A stretch of DNA of 64,000 nt from Epiperipatus broadwayi (taxonomy: Eukaryota > Onychophora > Udeonychophora > Euonychophora > Peripatidae). Shown here piece by piece: positions 60,891 through 64,000 of the stretch (the first letter of the stretch is position 1; every line of letters begins with the position of its first letter). A program made the position numbers and the translations under genes. Location: the NCBI GenBank assembly GCA_028023455.1, contig JAQFVV010000560.1, positions 16,001 through 80,000 of the forward strand. Reading direction: 5' to 3'. The notes below the pieces were generated by a model that worked only from the letters and a program-made list of their open reading frames with translations, was not told where the DNA came from and did not search any database.

Positions 60891-61370
60891 GTGCACCTAG
60901 AGAGGTGTTTAAATAAAATGGATGGTGAAAGAATTTATGACCACCCCTGCACTCTCTATCACTCAATAACTATCCCTATTCATTATTTATATTTCACTGA
61001 TATTGAATTATTTGGTAATTCTAAGTATGGGAAATTAACTATTTTAAATAAATTTTATTGCATATTTACATAAATGATGATTCAAATATTAATAATGTAT
61101 TGATGTATGATTGAATTGAGATGTCTATATAATAATAACCCACAAAAACATTGAGACATACACAAATTTTATTTAAAACAAATAAGAAATTTTATTGACA
61201 GACTACAATTCAATACAGAAACATATACCCATTCACTTGATGACTCTCATGGCTTTCCCCTGTTTTATAACCATATTATGATATATATAAAAAAATCTAA
61301 ACACATAACTATCCCTAAATCAATGGATATTATCAATAGGTTTAAAATATCAATATTCATTTTTTAATTA
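60891..61370 (+). pseudogene. Possible further Penelope-like reverse transcriptase remnant
   Basis: A run reading GNSKYGKLTILNKFYCIF, with YINDD in the next frame (about 61050-61064), followed by an open stretch with FIDRLQFNTET and HGFPLFYNHIMIYIKK, resembles the region around and after the PLE catalytic box. It is much more degraded than the other copies and the assignment is tentative. It could belong to a second PLE inserted nearby. Confidence 0.3.
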
Positions 61371-63218
61371 TCAGGGAATCACGATTACCATGGAGCAAAA
61401 AAAATACCTTCATATATATATATATTATATTTACGCTTTCATTTTTAACCTAGATACAGTGAATACCAAATTTTTTCTTGTGTTTAATGCTTTTCAAATT
61501 ACTGATTTCTTTTAGAACTATTTCCTCCCCTAATCAAATTTAATAATTTTATTTAACTATTATGAATTAACATTCCTTCACAATTTTCTTAATCTTATGC
61601 TATCATTCTGATTGCACATTCTTTTACCCTAATCTTTACAATAGAGATACCTTATGAATGGTGGGACTAAGTCAATGCAAATAAATCGGCATCTAGATCA
61701 ATCATCATCATAGTGCACACACTCTATACTCCATGGCATATTTTAATAATATTAGCTTTGCAGTGAAGTTCTCATCTGGCTGTGGAAATATTTTTGGGAT
61801 AATTTCATATATGCATTGCTTACACTTAAACATTCATAGGTTTTATTTAACCCTAATTGAACATATATTAACTTTATTACTATTGGCTCTAATTGATAAA
61901 CTAAACTAGATCAACAAAACAATAATCAAATACATCAATTGCACATACATTATCTGCATTCATCCTGACATCAAATTGAGTTTGCGACTATGTATTTGAT
62001 ATTTATAAATAATGCTTATAATGGCTATCTTTCATACACCCGTAAGGAATATCCAACATCCGCATGAGGCAGGCAGTGACCCGAATAAGAGAAAACCTTT
62101 TCACTAAGTTTGATATATGTTAGGATTTTTTATCACTAGTCATACAAAAAGACTTAGGTAAACTTATTACCTCTGGACATCAATAAAGGAAACTTCTTAT
62201 GGTGTAGAGAATAATCAAGTGGTAAAACTCTTTCATTGTGTTCAAATACTTTATGAATATAGCATAAGTATCTTAGTGAGCTAGACTGCACTGGCTTGGT
62301 GGAGACATTTGTTTATCCACATTATATACATGTCAAAACATCATCTTCTACAAGTAAAACTTTCATATATTTAATATTCTGGCAAATTAGTGCACTGGAA
62401 TATGAACCAATAAATTTTCCAAGCATTAATCAGCTTGTATCTGGCCTTAAATTTATGATAACAATAATAAGAAATAACAAGAAATATGTATTAAAGTTTT
62501 AAAACTATTTCCATGCACTTTTATAACAAAATAATGACGTTTTAGCTCAATAGTCATGCAATTTTATAAGTCTAAGCAGGTGACAATAACTTCTGATATG
62601 ATTCATTCAAAACATTTCCCTTAATAATAATATCTCTCAGTTATTTTTTTTTAAAAGGTTGTAAAGCATTTTAAATAAGGCACATAATAAATACATGATA
62701 TCAATTTCATCTACCCCAAAATGACAGTGATAGCCAAAGCATTTAAAATAAACACATACAAAATTATCTGATATCAATGTCACCTATCCCCAAAATAACA
62801 CAATTATAATTATAACATTAATTAGTTTTAAAATGGATATACATGATAAACATAAAGAAAGAAATTCTCTTTTTTTTAGATTAAATGTCCTACATAAATT
62901 GTGAACAATAAAAAAAAATATACTTATATAGAGTTCTTTGGAAGAGTCCTTCAAGTTCCTGGTTTTCATTTTTCCCTTTTCTTTTCCTCCTTAATTTGTT
63001 TGTATGAGCACATGGGTCTATGTAGCAAAAAGTTATTGTGATGGGGTTTGATTCCTATGCCATGAGATATACGATTTTTGTGCTGTTGAAACAAGTTCCT
63101 CATTTTTAATTTTATGTAGATTACAATTAATCCACACTCATTTACATTTTCCAAGATATAGGTCCATTTCTGATTGTCTTTTTTCTTCTTTAAATTCATT
63201 TTATATTCAAATTGAACG

Positions 63219-63221
<3 letters not shown>
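61371..63221. other. AT-rich DNA, no gene seen
   Basis: No recognisable gene, RNA or large repeat. Small frames lack motifs. Confidence 0.5.

Positions 63222-63265
<44 letters not shown>
63222..63265. repeat. (TA)n array
   Basis: About 22 TA units. A 119-codon minus frame runs through it and is explained partly by the repeat. Confidence 0.97.
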
Positions 63266-63268
<3 letters not shown>

Positions 63269-64000
63269 ATCAAACTTAGAGTTTATTTTCTGTGATTTAA
63301 ATTTACCATTTGCTGATCCAATCATGACCGTTGGCTAACTTCCAGAGCATAAATGTGTACCTACTTAAAATTTATTCAATAAACATTGTATTTTCTTAAT
63401 ATAATGTTAAATTTAACAAAGTTGTTTTTAAGAGACAAAAGAGTAATTTCTTTTTTTTTTCTAACGAAAAATGTTTCTTTAAAATCTTATAGCAAAGTTT
63501 CTCTATATAATCAATAAAAGAAAAACTTGCATGAGAGTTTCAGATAGAATAGCCACACCTTCTGCTAAAAACAGAGATTTTATATAGTCTCCTTTTCTTT
63601 ACTCTCCTGCTTCCCCCTACTATAAAATTGTATTGACCCTTATTTTCATCATTCTCTTTTCTTAATTAATTGAATCTTGTTTCTTTTTGTCTCTGGTTAA
63701 TTTTAACCTTTTGCTCTTTTAGAAAAACCAGCCAAATTCACCTCTGCATTCTAAAATATGACCATCAATTAATTCTACATTCAACTGACCATCACATGTT
63801 AATTGTATACTTAAATTCCTTGGTGAAATGTATATCATTTAAATGACTCTGATAATTTACTTGGTAATACAACCCCAGTAAAACCCACATTAAAAGTAAA
63901 TAACAGAAAGCTCACTTCCCCCTTTTACTTTTTCCATTAAATAATGAAACAAAATATATATTGCAGCCCAGCTTCAAACCCAGACTTTGAATTAAATTTT
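63266..64000. other. AT-rich DNA with a pyrimidine-rich patch
   Basis: Pyrimidine-rich sequence at about 63580-63720 resembles the context of a splice acceptor but no following coding exon is evident. Confidence 0.4.

Noticed and set aside
62966-63325. 119-codon minus-strand frame
   Set aside because: It runs through a (TA)n array. The remaining part is Lys/Asn/Ile-rich without a motif, so coding is not supported.

Overview
The window is strongly A+T-rich animal nuclear DNA, about three quarters A+T by eye. It is packed with (TA)n arrays, trinucleotide microsatellites, inverted repeats and decayed retroelements. I find no intact host protein-coding gene, no rRNA and no functional tRNA, so I read it as intergenic or intronic sequence. 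Penelope-like elements (PLEs) with a C-terminal GIY-YIG nuclease, an RTE-type LINE, tRNA-derived SINE-like repeats, a gag zinc-knuckle relic and CCCTAA-type interstitial repeats all point to a metazoan that is not an arthropod. A lophotrochozoan such as a coleoid cephalopod would fit, but species-level assignment is a guess.

Layout. 0-2.3 kb: AT-rich DNA with a degenerate hammerhead-like motif. 2.3-4.9 kb: a palindromic PLE. 5.1 kb: tRNA-derived SINE head. 5.2-14.4 kb: mostly featureless, with microsatellites and small tandem repeats. 15.0-17.6 kb: an RTE LINE with a 5' inversion. 17.6-21.1 kb: a hammerhead-like relic and large microsatellites. 21.8-23.4 kb: two related fold-back elements side by side. 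23.6-24.7 kb: second palindromic PLE. 24.8-30.5 kb: featureless. 30.6-30.9 kb: perfect 154-bp tandem duplication. 34.15-35.9 kb: nested palindromes, the innermost carrying a hammerhead-ribozyme-like motif on both strands. 37.6-38.3 kb: telomere-like repeats. 38.8-40.4 kb: a palindromic quartet of SINE-like units. 40.5-41.0 kb: near-perfect hairpins. 46.1 kb: gag relic. 47.5-49.0 kb: two minisatellites. 55.7-59.2 kb: a near full-length RTE copy between two (TA)n arrays. 59.6-60.6 kb: third head-to-head PLE pair.

The unifying theme is palindromy. Three separate PLE insertions show the same topology, with 5'-truncated copies head to head and 3' ends outward. Fold-back elements, SINE units and hairpins repeat that architecture. 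Many palindromes are bordered by (TA)n arrays. All recognisable coding sequence belongs to mobile elements, and the better-read copies carry frameshifts, stops or lost active-site residues. The two RTE copies and the paired PLE arms let lesions be assigned by comparing one copy with the other.
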